Notes: generated by a model not told the origin, from the sequence alone. A DNA stretch of 64,000 nucleotides from Aeromicrobium terrae (GCF_008039565.1 NZ_VDUX01000001.1:558001-622000); one strand, 5' to 3'. Shown: positions 52,666 through 62,625, counted from the first letter of the stretch. Numbers and translations are program-made.

Positions 52666-53114
52666 GCCCCCTCGTGAGCGGTGTGTCCGGTGGACCCGTA
52701 GCCGCCGGTGCCGCGCACGGACTCCGGCAGGGCGTCCACCTCCACGAAAGCAGCCTGCTCCACACGTTGCACGACGAGCTGGGCGATGCGGTCGCCGCGG
52801 GACAAGGAGATCGACTCGTGCAGGTCGTGGTTGACCAGCAGGACGGCGATCTCGCCGCGGTACCCGGCGTCGATCGTGCCCGGCGTGTTGACGACCGACA
52901 GACCGTGGCGCAGGGCGAGCCCGGAGCGCGGGTGGACGAACGCCGCGTAGCCCTCGGGCAGGGCGATCGCGATGCCCGTGGGCACGAGCGCCCGCTCCCC
53001 CGGCGCCAGCGTGACGTCGATCGTGGTCACGAGGTCCGCCCCCGCGTCGCCGGGTCGTGCGTACGTCGGCAGCGGCAGATCGGGATCCAGACGCGTGATG
53101 CTCACCTCGACCAT
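52662..53114 (-). CDS. dut: dUTP diphosphatase
   Basis: 150-residue trimeric dUTPase that keeps uracil out of DNA and supplies dUMP. All five motifs are present: [39 protein letters not shown] and the C-terminal P-loop-like [10 protein letters not shown]. The ATG at 53114 ([10 protein letters not shown]) is where the family sequence begins; the frame is open further upstream but that region is the divergent DUF3093 gene. Equivalent to Rv2697c. Confidence 0.97.
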   Translation of the reverse strand: MVEVSITRLDPDLPLPTYARPGDAGADLVTTIDVTLAPGERALVPTGIAIALPEGYAAFVHPRSGLALRHGLSVVNTPGTIDAGYRGEIAVLLVNHDLHESISLSRGDRIAQLVVQRVEQAAFVEVDALPESVRGTGGYGSTGHTAHEGA

Positions 53115-53165
53115 GCGCGCGACGATACCGGCGGGTCCGCCCGCCGGGTGATGCGGCAGTCTGGG

Positions 53166-53660
53166 GTGGTGAGCACCTATCGGGAGCGGCTGACGGCCCC
53201 GGCGTCGTGGTGGGTCACGGCGCTCGTGTTCGGCCTCGTGTGCGGCTGGATCGTGCTGGTCGCCACCACGTGGCCGATCGGCATCGTGGCCGCGGTCGTC
53301 GGCACCGCGGTCGCCGCCGGACTGGTCTGGGCCTACGGCTCGGTGGCGATCATCGCCGGCCCGGACGGGCTCGACGTCGCGGGCACCCGGCTCCCTCCGG
53401 AGCACCTCGGGACCGTCGTCGCCCTCGACCGCCGGGCGTTCCGTGACCGCCTCGGTCCGGACGCCGACGCCCGGGCCTGGCTGCGCACCCGGCCCTACGT
53501 CGACGGCGGCATCCTGGCCGAGGTCACCGACCCCGCGGACCCGACGCCCTACTGGCTCGTCTCGTGCCGCCGACCACAGGCGGTCGTCGACGCGTTGGGA
53601 CACACTGAAGACGCATCGACGACGAACGGAGACGCGCACCGTGGCGAAGAAGAAGGCTGA
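53166..53660 (+). CDS. DUF3093 membrane protein (Rv2698-like)
   Basis: 164 residues. [13 protein letters not shown] at the N-terminus, two membrane segments (about 17-60), then a soluble tail with [27 protein letters not shown], all characteristic of DUF3093. Function unknown. Two adjacent GTG codons (53166, 53169) are both possible starts. It diverges from dut (51 bp) and its end overlaps the DUF4235 start by 20 bp. Confidence 0.85.
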   Translation: MVSTYRERLTAPASWWVTALVFGLVCGWIVLVATTWPIGIVAAVVGTAVAAGLVWAYGSVAIIAGPDGLDVAGTRLPPEHLGTVVALDRRAFRDRLGPDADARAWLRTRPYVDGGILAEVTDPADPTPYWLVSCRRPQAVVDALGHTEDASTTNGDAHRGEEEG

Positions 53661-54051
53661 CGGCAAGGCCAAGAAGGTGAAAGGCAGTCCCGGCAGCAAG
53701 GGCGCCTGGAAGCTGATGGACCGCGGCTCCACCATCGCGGCTGGGCTCCTCGCCCGCGAGGTCTCCGCCCTCACCTGGCGCGTCGCCACCGGCAAGAAGC
53801 CACCCACGAGCGACCGGCACCCCGACACCGAGGTCAAGGAGGCCGTTGCCTGGGCCGTGGTGGGCGGCGCGCTCGCCGAGCTCGTCCGCGTCCTGGTGCG
53901 TCGCTCCACGGCCACGTACTACGTCAAGTCCACCGGACACCTGCCCCCGGGCATGAAGCCCCTGAAGACGACGGAACCGACTCTCGAGGAGTCGGCTCAG
54001 ACGGTGAAGAAGGCTGGAAGGAAGCTCAGCCGGCGCAGTCGCGGCAGATGA
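53641..54051 (+). CDS. DUF4235 small membrane-associated protein
   Basis: 136 residues starting [15 protein letters not shown] (very basic), then [30 protein letters not shown] and a hydrophobic segment [21 protein letters not shown], which match the DUF4235 family. Its role is unknown. GTG at 53641 follows GGAGACGCGCACC. It is not part of the mycobacterial Rv2698-Rv2699c order as I recall it, so it appears to be a lineage-specific addition here. It overlaps the convergent DUF4193 gene by 26 bp. Confidence 0.8.
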   Translation: MAKKKADGKAKKVKGSPGSKGAWKLMDRGSTIAAGLLAREVSALTWRVATGKKPPTSDRHPDTEVKEAVAWAVVGGALAELVRVLVRRSTATYYVKSTGHLPPGMKPLKTTEPTLEESAQTVKKAGRKLSRRSRGR

Positions 54052-54325
54052 GCACGCCCTTCTTCTCGCTCGCCAGCTGGCTGCGGTGATGCACCAGGAA
54101 GCATGACGAGCAGGTGAACTCGTCGGACTTCTTCGGGACGACCTGGACGGCCAGCTCCTCGTGCGACAGGTCGGCGCCGGGCAGCTCGAAGTTCTCGGCA
54201 GCCTCGACCTCGTCCTCGTCGACCTTGCCGGAGCTCTTCTCGTGACGACGCGCCTTCAGCTCCTCGATGGAGTCCTCGGACTGCTCATCGTCGGTCTTGC
54301 GCGGTGCGTCGTAGTCGGTCGCCAT
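54026..54325 (-). CDS. DUF4193 zinc-ribbon protein (Rv2699c-like)
   Basis: 99 residues. Acidic N-terminal half (DDEQSEDSIEELKARR, DEDEVEAAENFELPGAD) followed by a zinc ribbon CSSCFLVHHRSQL..ICRDC with two CxxC pairs. This is the highly conserved DUF4193 family of actinobacteria; several relatives are predicted to associate with the transcription or translation machinery, but that is not shown. Strongly expressed in many mycobacteria. ATG 54325 follows GGAGGGT. Confidence 0.88.
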   Translation of the reverse strand: MATDYDAPRKTDDEQSEDSIEELKARRHEKSSGKVDEDEVEAAENFELPGADLSHEELAVQVVPKKSDEFTCSSCFLVHHRSQLASEKKGVLICRDCAG

Positions 54326-54410
54326 GGACCCTCCTGCTTCGTGACACTCGTGGGATCAACCGGCGCGATTGTTCCACACGGGTCAAGGACCCGGTCGCCG
54401 CGCTCGGCAC

Positions 54411-55223
54411 TCAGAACCCACAAGCACGCACGAGGGCGAAATATTCCTCTGCTATCGCGGGATGCGCGGCCATGACGAGGCGCTCGTCGGGCCCGTCGGT
54501 CAGGCCGGCGAGCAGCATGCCCGACTCGGCCGCCACGAGGCCGCCGGCGGCGAGGTCCCAGGGGCCGAGACCTTGCTCGACGAACACGTCGAGACGGCCC
54601 TCGGCGAGCCAGCAGAGGTTGAGCGCCGCCGACCCGGTGCGGCGGATGTCGCGCACGTGCGGGAGCAGCCGGGCGACGGCCGGGCCCTGCTTCTCCCGGA
54701 GCTCTCGCCGGTAGTGGAACCCGGTGCCGACGAGGGCATGGGCGACGGACTCCGGCGCGGGCGCGCGCAGCATCCGGCGGTCGTCGCCGACGTGCCGCCA
54801 GGCGCCGGCGCCGGCCACCGCGCCCCACTCCTCGCCGGAGACGACGTTGACGACGTGCCCGGCCACCACGCGTCCGTCACGGCGGGCCGCGATGGACACC
54901 GCGTACTCCGGGATGCCGTAGACGAAGTTGACCGTGCCGTCGATCGGGTCGACGACCCACTCCACCCCGGTCGCGCCGGGGACGTCGTCGCCCTCCTCGC
55001 CGACGAAGCCGTCGTCGGGCCGCGCTGCCAGGATCCGCTCGCGCACCAGCGCCTCGCAGGCGCGGTCGATCTCGGTGACGGCGTCCGTGGGGCTGGACTT
55101 GGTCGCGGCCACCTGGACCCGGCCCTCGGGACGGCTCGCCGCGACGAAACGGGCGGCCTCCAGCCCGACCTCGCGGGCCAGCGACTGCAGGGCGGCGTCG
55201 ACCAGGTCGGGTGCTGGGGTCAC
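54411..55223 (-). CDS. suhB: Inositol monophosphatase family protein (SuhB-like)
   Basis: 270 residues with the three Mg2+/substrate motifs of the family: [16 protein letters not shown] and [11 protein letters not shown]. Hydrolyses inositol-1-phosphate (mycothiol and phosphatidylinositol supply) or a related sugar phosphate. The GTG start overlaps the ferrochelatase stop by 4 bp (GTGA). Equivalent to Rv2701c, though the Rv2700 (cei) gene that sits between it and DUF4193 in mycobacteria is absent: only 85 bp lie between them here. Confidence 0.93.
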   Translation of the reverse strand: MTPAPDLVDAALQSLAREVGLEAARFVAASRPEGRVQVAATKSSPTDAVTEIDRACEALVRERILAARPDDGFVGEEGDDVPGATGVEWVVDPIDGTVNFVYGIPEYAVSIAARRDGRVVAGHVVNVVSGEEWGAVAGAGAWRHVGDDRRMLRAPAPESVAHALVGTGFHYRRELREKQGPAVARLLPHVRDIRRTGSAALNLCWLAEGRLDVFVEQGLGPWDLAAGGLVAAESGMLLAGLTDGPDERLVMAAHPAIAEEYFALVRACGF

Positions 55224-56263
55224 GGGACGGTGGGCAACGGGGCCCGCAGGTTGACGCAGCAGTCCATCGGGCAGACGTCCGGGTTGGGCGGCATCTCTCC
55301 GACGACGGACCGCAGGGGCCCCTCGCCGCGCTCGACGGCCGCGCGCTCGAGCACGAGACCCCGCACCATCTCGACGAACGCCGGGTGCGTGCCCGGGGTG
55401 TCGACGCGGTCGTACCGCAGGCCGAGCTCCTTGGCCGTGGCCGCCGCCTCGGTGTCGAGGTCGTAGATGACCTCCATGTGGTCGGAGACGAACCCGATCG
55501 GCACGACCACCACGGACCGGACGCCGCTCGCCGCGAGGTCACGCAGCTCGTCGTTGATGTCGGGCTCGAGCCACGGGACGTGCGGGGAGCCGGACCTCGA
55601 GCAGTAGACCAGGCTCGACCGCAGCGCGCCGGCGCCCTCGGCGACCAGGCGGGCGACCTCCTCGTGCTGCTGCCGGTAGGCGTGCACGCCCGGGCCGCCG
55701 CTCGCCGCGTCCATCGCGGTGGGGATCGAGTGCGTGACGAAGACGACGTGGGTGCCGGCCGGCGCCTCGGCCAGCGCCGCGGCCGTGGCCTCCACGAACG
55801 GCGTCACGAAGCCGGGGTGGTTGAAGTAGAGGCGTAGCCGGGTGAGCCCGACCTCGTCGAGGCCGGCGTGCGCGTCGAAGAGGTCCTCGCGGTACTGACG
55901 GCAGCCGGAGTAGGAGGAGTAGGCACTGGTGACGAGGTAGGCGGCGTTGCGCACGCCGTCGTTCGCCATCTGCCGCATCGCGTCGCGCAGGTACGGGTCC
56001 CAGTTCCGGTTGCCCCAGTAGATCGGCAGATCGATGCCGTGGTCGGCGAAGTCCTTGCGGATGGCGTCGATGAGCTCGCGGTTCAGGTCGTTGATCGGCG
56101 ATCGTCCGCCGAAGAGGTGGTAGTGCTCGCCGACCTGCTCGAGCCGCTCGCGCGGGATGCCGCGACCTGCGGTGACGTTCTCCAGGAACGGCAGGACGTG
56201 GTCGGGATGCTCGGGTCCACCGAACGACACCAGGAGCAGCGCGTCGAACGGGCTGACATCCAT
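55220..56263 (-). CDS. hemH: Ferrochelatase (coproporphyrin ferrochelatase type)
   Basis: 347 residues. Inserts Fe2+ into coproporphyrin III in the actinobacterial haem pathway. The catalytic His178 is in [12 protein letters not shown] and a second conserved acid lies in [14 protein letters not shown]. The C-terminal CPMDCC plus an internal Cys121 suit the [2Fe-2S] cluster found in actinobacterial ferrochelatases. Start ATG 56263. It is co-translated with suhB and lies back to back with an MFS gene across 60 bp. Confidence 0.95.
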   Translation of the reverse strand: MDVSPFDALLLVSFGGPEHPDHVLPFLENVTAGRGIPRERLEQVGEHYHLFGGRSPINDLNRELIDAIRKDFADHGIDLPIYWGNRNWDPYLRDAMRQMANDGVRNAAYLVTSAYSSYSGCRQYREDLFDAHAGLDEVGLTRLRLYFNHPGFVTPFVEATAAALAEAPAGTHVVFVTHSIPTAMDAASGGPGVHAYRQQHEEVARLVAEGAGALRSSLVYCSRSGSPHVPWLEPDINDELRDLAASGVRSVVVVPIGFVSDHMEVIYDLDTEAAATAKELGLRYDRVDTPGTHPAFVEMVRGLVLERAAVERGEGPLRSVVGEMPPNPDVCPMDCCVNLRAPLPTVP

Positions 56264-56323
56264 GGGCGCATCGTCTCACGCGGTGGGTAGGGTGCCGTCA
56301 GGAGAGGCAGGGAGGGATCCGGG

Positions 56324-57553
56324 GTGTCCGAGTACCGACGTGTTCTCTCCACGCCCGGAGCCGTGGCGTTCAGCTCCTCCGCGGTGGTCGCCCGGCTCCC
56401 GTTGTCGATGACCGCCTTGGGCATCGTGCTCCTCGTCGCGGAGCAGTCCGGCTCCTACGGACGGGCCGGCCTCGTGTCCGCGTCGTACATCCTGGCGGCG
56501 GCGGCCTTCGCGCCCGCTCAGGGACGCCTGGTCGACCGGGTCGGGCAGGCCCCGGTGCTCTGGGCCGGCGGCGCGGCGTACGCCGTCGGCATGACGCTCA
56601 CGATCGTCGCCATCCACCAGGGCTGGGCCGTCCCGTGGCCGCACCTGTGCGCGGCCGCCGCCGGCCTGGTCACGCCGCAGACGGGCAACCTCGTGCGCAC
56701 CCGGTGGGCCCACGCGCTCCCCGACCGCTCGCTGCTCAGCACCGCGTTCGCCATCGAGGCGGTGCTCGACGAGGTCGTGTTCATCGTCGGCCCGATCCTC
56801 GTCACCGTCCTGACGCTCCACGTCGCCGACGTCGCCGGGCTCACCGCCGCCACCGCGGCAGCCGTCGTCGGCTCGTGGTGCCTGGCGCTGCAGCGTCGCA
56901 CCGAGCCGCCCACGGTCGCCCACGACGGCACCGGCCGCCCACCGATGGGCTGGCACGTCGTCGGACCGCTCGTCGCGGTCACGCTGGGCATCGGCGTGCT
57001 GTTCGGGTCCACCGAGGTCATCGTCGTCGCGTTCTGCGACGAGAAGGACGCCACCTCGGCCACCGGTCTCGTGCTGGCAGCCTGGGCGGCAGGCAGCCTC
57101 CTGGCCGGCCTCGTCGTCGGCGCACTGCCCGGGTCGGCCGATCCCCTGCACCGATTCCGGTGGTGCCTGCTCGGTCTCGGGCTGCTGTTCGCTCCCCTGC
57201 CGGCCCTGCCGAACGTCGCCACCCTGGCCGTCGGGATCTTCCTCGCCGGCGCGGCGATCTCGCCCACGCTGATCGAGGCGATGCGTCTCGTCGAGATCAA
57301 CGTGCCCGCCCAGCGGCTGACCGAGGGACTGGCGTGGACCACCCTCGGGCTGGCCGTCGGCGTGGCGCCCGGGGCGGCCGTCGCGGGCCGGGTCATCGAC
57401 GCCGAGGGCGCGTCGACGGCGTTCCTGATCCCCCTCGTCGCGGGCCTCGTTGCCACCGCGATCTCGTGGACCATCCGGCCCACGAACCCGCCCTCCGCCA
57501 ACCACTCCGATCCGCCTGCCCGGAGCGTCGTGCTCGGGCCGACCAACCATTAA
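56324..57553 (+). CDS. MFS transporter
   Basis: 409 residues with about 12 hydrophobic segments. The second loop reads QGRLVDRVGQAPVLW, a motif A variant, and the fourth and fifth segments hold AAGLVTPQTGNLVRTRW. It resembles small-molecule exporters of the YbfB/YfcJ-type; a substrate cannot be named. GTG start preceded by GGAGGG. The C-terminal 20 residues are hydrophilic. It ends 13 bp before putA; a shared transcript is likely, though whether it moves proline is not indicated by sequence. Confidence 0.82.
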   Translation: MSEYRRVLSTPGAVAFSSSAVVARLPLSMTALGIVLLVAEQSGSYGRAGLVSASYILAAAAFAPAQGRLVDRVGQAPVLWAGGAAYAVGMTLTIVAIHQGWAVPWPHLCAAAAGLVTPQTGNLVRTRWAHALPDRSLLSTAFAIEAVLDEVVFIVGPILVTVLTLHVADVAGLTAATAAAVVGSWCLALQRRTEPPTVAHDGTGRPPMGWHVVGPLVAVTLGIGVLFGSTEVIVVAFCDEKDATSATGLVLAAWAAGSLLAGLVVGALPGSADPLHRFRWCLLGLGLLFAPLPALPNVATLAVGIFLAGAAISPTLIEAMRLVEINVPAQRLTEGLAWTTLGLAVGVAPGAAVAGRVIDAEGASTAFLIPLVAGLVATAISWTIRPTNPPSANHSDPPARSVVLGPTNH

Positions 57554-57566
57554 CCTGGGGCATGCC

Positions 57567-60500
57567 ATGACCGATCTTCCCCTCGCCGAACGAAGCATCG
57601 ACCTCGTCCGGTCCTGGACGGATCCCTCGCGCAAGGGGCGGCGCCGCACCGAGCCCGCCGCGCGCCGCCTCGCACACCTCCTGCAGGACCCGCACGGACT
57701 CGACTTCACCATCGGCTTCGTCGACCGGGTGGTGCGGCCGGAGGACAACCGCGTCGCGGCCCGCAACCTGCGCCGGCTCGCCAAGCACACGCCGAAGTTC
57801 CTGCCGGTCAGCCAGCGGTTCCTGCTCAAGCTCGGCGCCCTCGCCTCCGTCCTGACGCCCGGCCTCGTGGTGCGCACGGCACGCAAGCGGCTGCGCGGCA
57901 TGGTCGGCCACCTCGTCCTCGACGCCCGCCCGGCCCAGCTCGGCCGCAGCATCCAGAAGCTGCGCAAGAAGGGCGACCGGCTGAACATCAACCTGCTCGG
58001 CGAGGCCGTCCTCGGCGAGCGTGAGGCGTCGCGGCGCCGCGACCGCACCGTCGGGCTGCTCGAACGCGACGACGTCGACTACGTCTCGGTCAAGGTGTCC
58101 GCCGTCGCCAGCCAGCTGTCCATGTGGGCGTTCGACGAGACCGTCGACCGGGTGGTCAAGCGGCTGCAGCCCCTGTACGCCCTCGCCGCCGACGAGGGGG
58201 GCTTCGTCAATCTCGACATGGAGGAGTACCGCGACCTCGACCTGACGGTGGCCGTCTTCACCCGGGTCCTCGAGGACTACCCCGACCTCGAGGCCGGCAT
58301 CGTCCTGCAGGCCTATCTGCCCGACGCGCTCGGCGCGATGCAGACCCTGCAGGAGTGGGCCGCCAAGCGCCGGGCCCGCGGCGGAGCGCCCATCAAGGTG
58401 CGCCTGGTCAAGGGCGCCAACCTCGCCATGGAGCGCGTCGACGCGGCCGTCCACGGCTGGCCGCTCGCCACCTGGGGCTCCAAGCAGGAGACCGACACCA
58501 ACTACAAGCGGGTGCTCGGCTGGGCCCTCACCCCTGAGCGCGTCGACGCAGTGCGGATCGGCGTGGCCGGCCAGAACCTGTTCGACATCGCCTACGCCTG
58601 GCTGCTCGCCGGCGACCGCGGCGTCCGCGAGGCCATCGACTTCGAGATGCTCCTGGGCATGGACTCCGGTCCGATCTCGGCCGTGCGCGACGAGGTCGGC
58701 GAGCTCCTTCTCTACACCCCGGTCGTGCACCCAGAGGAGTTCGACGTCGCGATCTCCTACCTCGTGCGGCGGCTCGAGGAGAACGCCAGCAGCGAGAACT
58801 TCATGTCGGTCGCCTTCGACCTCGGCAAGTCCCCGGAGGCGTTCGACCGCGAGGCGAGCCGCTTCCTGGCGTCGGTGAAGGCGCTCGACGACACCGTCCC
58901 CACCCCGAACCGCGTGCAGGACCGTCGCAACGAGCACATCTCCCTGCACACCGACGGCTTCGCCAACACTCCCGACACCGACCCGTCCACCGAGGGCAAC
59001 CGCGAGTGGGGCCGCCTCGCACTCTCCCGGTCCACGTACACCCAGCTCGGGCTGGACACCATCGACGCGGGCCACATCTATGGCCCGGCGAGCCTCGAGA
59101 CGCTCGTCCGGCAGACCCGTGAGGCCGGCGCCCGGTGGGCCGCCCGCGGGGCAGACGTCCGCGCCTGGATCCTCCACCAGGCCGGTGCGGCGATCGCCGC
59201 TCGGCGCGGTGAGCTCGTCTCCGTCATGGCGGCCGAGACCGGCAAGACCATCGCCGAGGCCGACGTCGAGGTCAGCGAGGCCATCGACTTCGCGCACTAC
59301 TACGCCGAGTCGGCCCGACGTCTCGAGGTCGTCGACGGTGCCGTCTTCGAGCCGGCGCACCTGACCGTCGTCACTCCCCCGTGGAACTTCCCGGTCGCCA
59401 TCCCGGCCGGCTCCGTCCTGGCGGCCCTCGCGGCCGGCAGCGGCGTCGTCATCAAGCCGGCACCGCAGAGCCCGCGCTGCGCCGCCGTGATGATCGAGGC
59501 GCTGTGGCGCGCCGGCGTGCCGCGCGACGTGCTGCGCCTGGTCTCCATGCCCGAGGGAGCGCTGAGCCAGTCGCTCGTCGCGCACCCGGGCGTCGACCGC
59601 GTCATCCTCACCGGCGGCTGGGAGACGGCCAAGCTGTTCCGGTCGTGGCGCAACGACCTTCCGCTGCTCGCCGAGACCAGCGGCAAGAACGGCATCGTCG
59701 TCACCCCGAGCGCCGACCTCGACCACGCCGTCGCCGACCTCGCCAAGAGCGCGTTCGGGCACGCCGGGCAGAAGTGCTCGGCCGCCAGCCTCGGCATCCT
59801 CGTCGGCTCCGTCGGCCGGTCGGAGCGGTTCGAGCGGCAGCTCCTCGACGCCGTGTCCTCGCTCGTCGTCGGGTGGCCCGACGACCCCGAGGTCGCCATG
59901 GGACCGGTCATCGAGCCGCCCAAGGGGAAGCTGCTCGAGGCCCTCACCGTCCTCGACGAGAGCGAGGAGGACCGCTGGCTGCTGGAGCCGCGCAAGCTGG
60001 ACGCGTCCGGACGGCTCTGGTCGCCGGGCATCCGCATCGGAGTCCGGCCCGGCAGCGCGTTCCACCAGACCGAGTACTTCGGCCCGGTGCTCGGCCTGAT
60101 GCACGCCAAGAACCTCGACGAGGCGATCGAGTGGCAGAACGCCACCGACTTCGGCCTGACCGCAGGCATCCACTCCCTCGACCCGGACGAGGTCAACGAG
60201 TGGATCGAGCGGGTCGAGGCCGGCAACCTCTACGTGAACCGCGGCATCACCGGGGCCATCGTCCAGCGACAGCCGTTCGGCGGCTGGAAGCGCTCGTCCG
60301 TCGGCGCCACCAGCAAAGCCGGCGGCCCCAACTACCTGACCCACCTCGGCAGCTGGCGGTCCCGCACGCTGCGGTCGGCGCCCGCCGTCGACCTGTCCCC
60401 CGAGGTCACCGAGGTGCTCGAGAAGGCGGCCACGGTCCTGCGTCCTGAGGAGCTCGAGGCCGTGCGGGCCGCCGCCGGCTCCGACCAGAAGGCGTGGTCG

Positions 60501-60959
60501 CGCGAGTTCGGCATCCACAAGGACGTCACCGGGCTCGGCGTCGAGCGGAACGTCTTCCGCTACCTGCCGGTCCCGGTCACTGTCCGCAGCGACGGCTACC
60601 TGCCCGACCTCGTCCGTGTCGTCCTGGCGGCCACGCGGGCCGGGTCGGACATCTCGGTGAGCGTGCCGGAGGCCCTGCCGAGCGGCTTCCCGGTGCCGCA
60701 CGTCGTCGAGACCCGCGAGGAGTGGCTGTCGCGCGTCGCCACGGAGCGGCCGGCGCGGGTGCGCCTGCTGGGCGTCCCGTCCGGCGAGGTGTCGGCGGCC
60801 GTCGAGGGCGACCCGGACGTCGCGCTGTACCCGGGCGAGGTCACGCAGTCCGGCCGCGTCGAGCTCCTGCCGTTCCTCCGGGAGCAGGCCATCTCCATCA
60901 CGAACCACCGGTTCGGCAACCCGGACCCGTCGTTCGAGGCGGTCCTCCCCCGCGTCTGA
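57567..60959 (+). CDS. putA: Bifunctional proline dehydrogenase / 1-pyrroline-5-carboxylate dehydrogenase
   Basis: 1130-residue PutA oxidising proline to glutamate in two channelled steps. The N-terminal half is the FAD-dependent PRODH barrel (GEAVLGEREASRR, YVSVKVSA, VRLVKGANL). The second half is an NAD-dependent aldehyde dehydrogenase: TPPWNFPVAIP, the Glu region AETSGKNGIVVTP, and nucleophile Cys737 in GHAGQKCSA, plus the TEYFGPVLGLM loop. It lacks the N-terminal ribbon-helix-helix of enterobacterial PutA, so it is not autoregulatory. ATG 57567 was chosen on family similarity; the earlier in-frame sequence belongs to the MFS gene. Confidence 0.95.
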   Translation: MTDLPLAERSIDLVRSWTDPSRKGRRRTEPAARRLAHLLQDPHGLDFTIGFVDRVVRPEDNRVAARNLRRLAKHTPKFLPVSQRFLLKLGALASVLTPGLVVRTARKRLRGMVGHLVLDARPAQLGRSIQKLRKKGDRLNINLLGEAVLGEREASRRRDRTVGLLERDDVDYVSVKVSAVASQLSMWAFDETVDRVVKRLQPLYALAADEGGFVNLDMEEYRDLDLTVAVFTRVLEDYPDLEAGIVLQAYLPDALGAMQTLQEWAAKRRARGGAPIKVRLVKGANLAMERVDAAVHGWPLATWGSKQETDTNYKRVLGWALTPERVDAVRIGVAGQNLFDIAYAWLLAGDRGVREAIDFEMLLGMDSGPISAVRDEVGELLLYTPVVHPEEFDVAISYLVRRLEENASSENFMSVAFDLGKSPEAFDREASRFLASVKALDDTVPTPNRVQDRRNEHISLHTDGFANTPDTDPSTEGNREWGRLALSRSTYTQLGLDTIDAGHIYGPASLETLVRQTREAGARWAARGADVRAWILHQAGAAIAARRGELVSVMAAETGKTIAEADVEVSEAIDFAHYYAESARRLEVVDGAVFEPAHLTVVTPPWNFPVAIPAGSVLAALAAGSGVVIKPAPQSPRCAAVMIEALWRAGVPRDVLRLVSMPEGALSQSLVAHPGVDRVILTGGWETAKLFRSWRNDLPLLAETSGKNGIVVTPSADLDHAVADLAKSAFGHAGQKCSAASLGILVGSVGRSERFERQLLDAVSSLVVGWPDDPEVAMGPVIEPPKGKLLEALTVLDESEEDRWLLEPRKLDASGRLWSPGIRIGVRPGSAFHQTEYFGPVLGLMHAKNLDEAIEWQNATDFGLTAGIHSLDPDEVNEWIERVEAGNLYVNRGITGAIVQRQPFGGWKRSSVGATSKAGGPNYLTHLGSWRSRTLRSAPAVDLSPEVTEVLEKAATVLRPEELEAVRAAAGSDQKAWSREFGIHKDVTGLGVERNVFRYLPVPVTVRSDGYLPDLVRVVLAATRAGSDISVSVPEALPSGFPVPHVVETREEWLSRVATERPARVRLLGVPSGEVSAAVEGDPDVALYPGEVTQSGRVELLPFLREQAISITNHRFGNPDPSFEAVLPRV

Positions 60960-61042
60960 CACGCCGAAGTCGTCGGCGCGTCGTCCCGGCTGGGGAGTGC
61001 CCCGTCCCTACGATGGATTTCAGGACGAATCTGGAGGCATTC

Positions 61043-62005
61043 ATGCGCGAACTCGGTCTCGACGGACTGAGCGAGGACGGACGGTTCCTCATCGCGCGCC
61101 ACGCCCCCACCAACGAGACGTTCCACATCCGTGCCGATCGCCGTCTCTCTTCCCTGATCGACGCCTCCACCCGCATCCGCAGCGGCAGCCCGTCCGGCCA
61201 GTTGGAGATCACGATGGAAAGCACCCTCAGTCCCCGAGACATCCAGACCCGCATCCGTCGTGGCGAGAGTCCCGACGAGGTCGCCGAGGCGGCCGGAGTG
61301 CCGGTGGAGCAGATCAGCGCGTTCGCCGCGCCGGTGCTCGCCGAGCGCGAGTTCATGTGCGAGCAGGCGCGGAAGACCACCGTGCGCCGCAAGCACGTGG
61401 GCGGCACCGGCATGCCCCTCGGCACTCTGGTCGACGAGAAGGTGGCCGCCGAGGGCGGCGTGCCGGACGAGATCGTCTGGGACTCGTGGCGTCGTGAGGA
61501 CGGGCGCTGGACCGTCGTCGCCACCATCGCCGACGCCGACCAGCCCGCGACCTTCCTGTTCGACGTGAAGGGCCGCTACGTTCTCCCGGCCGACGAGGTC
61601 GCGCACGACCTGGTGGGCGACGTCGCGCTTCCCGAGGACTCCTCCGACATGGCCATCGCCGACGTCCTCCGCGAGGAGGCCGTGGCCGCGGAAGCACCGG
61701 CGGTGGAGACCGAGCCCGACGAGATCGTCCCGGACGTCGAGTCCGAGGAGTTCCACGCCGCGGTGTCGTCGCTCAAGGAGGCCCGCGACCGCAAGGCCAT
61801 GGAGCAGATGGCGATCGCCGACGAGGAGGCCGACGCCGCCGAGGCCGAGCGCCAGGAGCAGCAGCTCACCGACGACGTCGGCCAGGTCGAGATCACCCTC
61901 GAGCAGGACATCGCCGTCCCCGACACGATGCCCCGCAAGAAGAAGCACGAGCGCCGCCGCGTCCCCAGCTGGGACGAGATCATGTTCGGCGGCAAGGACG
62001 ACTGA
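61043..62005 (+). CDS. sepH: Septation protein SepH
   Basis: 320 residues. SepH is an actinobacterial FtsZ-binding division protein with an N-terminal DUF3071 domain that includes a helix-turn-helix. Here the N-terminus MRELGLDGLSEDGRFLIARH, the EVAEAAGVPVEQISAFAAPV HTH, and the characteristic C-terminus RRRVPSWDEIMFGG are all recognisable. The middle is acidic and low complexity. ATG 61043 follows GGAGG by 7 bp. The next 147 bp hold a hairpin repeat (62023-62073) and no gene. Confidence 0.92.
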   Translation: MRELGLDGLSEDGRFLIARHAPTNETFHIRADRRLSSLIDASTRIRSGSPSGQLEITMESTLSPRDIQTRIRRGESPDEVAEAAGVPVEQISAFAAPVLAEREFMCEQARKTTVRRKHVGGTGMPLGTLVDEKVAAEGGVPDEIVWDSWRREDGRWTVVATIADADQPATFLFDVKGRYVLPADEVAHDLVGDVALPEDSSDMAIADVLREEAVAAEAPAVETEPDEIVPDVESEEFHAAVSSLKEARDRKAMEQMAIADEEADAAEAERQEQQLTDDVGQVEITLEQDIAVPDTMPRKKKHERRRVPSWDEIMFGGKDD

Positions 62006-62022
62006 CGCCCCGTCTTCGCGAA

Positions 62023-62073
62023 ATGTGACGCCCAGGGCGTTATCGGGCGCCCATGACGCTCTCCACGTCACAT
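62023..62073. repeat. Imperfect hairpin after sepH, related to the 22724-22790 element
   Basis: Arms 62023-62043 and 62053-62073 match at 16 of 21 positions around a 9-bp loop. The outer 8 bp (ATGTGACG/CGTCACAT) are perfect and an inner GGGCG/CGCCC pair sits in the loop. On the minus strand it reads AACGCCCTGGGCGTCACATT, closely like the left arm of the repeat after tetR (AACGCGCTGAGCGTGACGTT). It lies 17 bp after the sepH stop, a terminator-like place. Confidence 0.5.
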
Positions 62074-62151
62074 GTCGACGACTGTGGACCGGCGCGATGA
62101 CATCTCCACCTCGACTCGGCTAGGTTCGTGGCGTTCTGAATCGGGGGGTTC

Positions 62152-62625
62152 ATGCGCATCGTCACGCTCGCCATCGCCGGCCTGCTGCTCTTCTCGGGGT
62201 GCTCCAGTGACCCCAGACCGATCGAGCCGCCGAGGAAGTCCGCTACTCCGACGCTCGCGCCTCCAGACCTTCCGAATGAGGCGAAGAAGGACACCCCCAG
62301 TGGGGCAGCAACCTTTGTCGGATTTTGGGTATCTGCCTTCAACTACGCCGCCAAGACCGGTGACGGACATCTGATGGTCAAGCACGCGCCCAAATGCAAG
62401 CCGTGTCGCGAATACGCCGGTGACTTCAAATCGCTCAAACAGTCTGAACGGCCTAAGGGCGCAGCATGGACGCTAAATGACGTTCGGGTAGGCGGGAGCA
62501 GAGATCCAATCGAAGTCGTGACGGAGGTCAAAGTCGAGGGAGAAAAGGCTCTCGTACCACTCACCTTCGTTCTCAATGACCACGCCCCGTTCCAGCTCGT
62601 CGACATCTACCGGCGAGGCACCTGA
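62152..62625 (+). CDS. DUF6318-type lipoprotein
   Basis: 157 residues. Lipoprotein signal MRIVTLAIAGLLLFSGC with Cys17 as the lipid-anchored residue, a Pro/Ser/Lys linker (residues 20-48), then AATFVGFWVSAFNYAAKTGDGHLMVKHAPKCKPCREYAGDF, the conserved core of the DUF6318 lipoprotein family, with a CKPC pair that could form a disulfide. Function unknown; the fold looks like an NTF2-like domain. GGGGGG precedes the ATG. Codon use is less GC-rich than in neighbours. Its TGA overlaps the next ATG by one base. Confidence 0.8.
   Translation: MRIVTLAIAGLLLFSGCSSDPRPIEPPRKSATPTLAPPDLPNEAKKDTPSGAATFVGFWVSAFNYAAKTGDGHLMVKHAPKCKPCREYAGDFKSLKQSERPKGAAWTLNDVRVGGSRDPIEVVTEVKVEGEKALVPLTFVLNDHAPFQLVDIYRRGT

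Noticed and set aside
54379..54393. Short hairpin CGGGTC-N3-GACCCG between suhB and DUF4193
   Set aside because: A 6-bp stem without a T tract is expected often in such GC-rich DNA; it is too weak to call a terminator or operator.
57500..57540. Possible second copy of the dispersed repeat at the end of the 56324 MFS gene (GCCTGCCCGGAGCGTCGTG)
   Set aside because: Only a few positions agree with the aconitase element, and the symmetry is not preserved, so it was not called.
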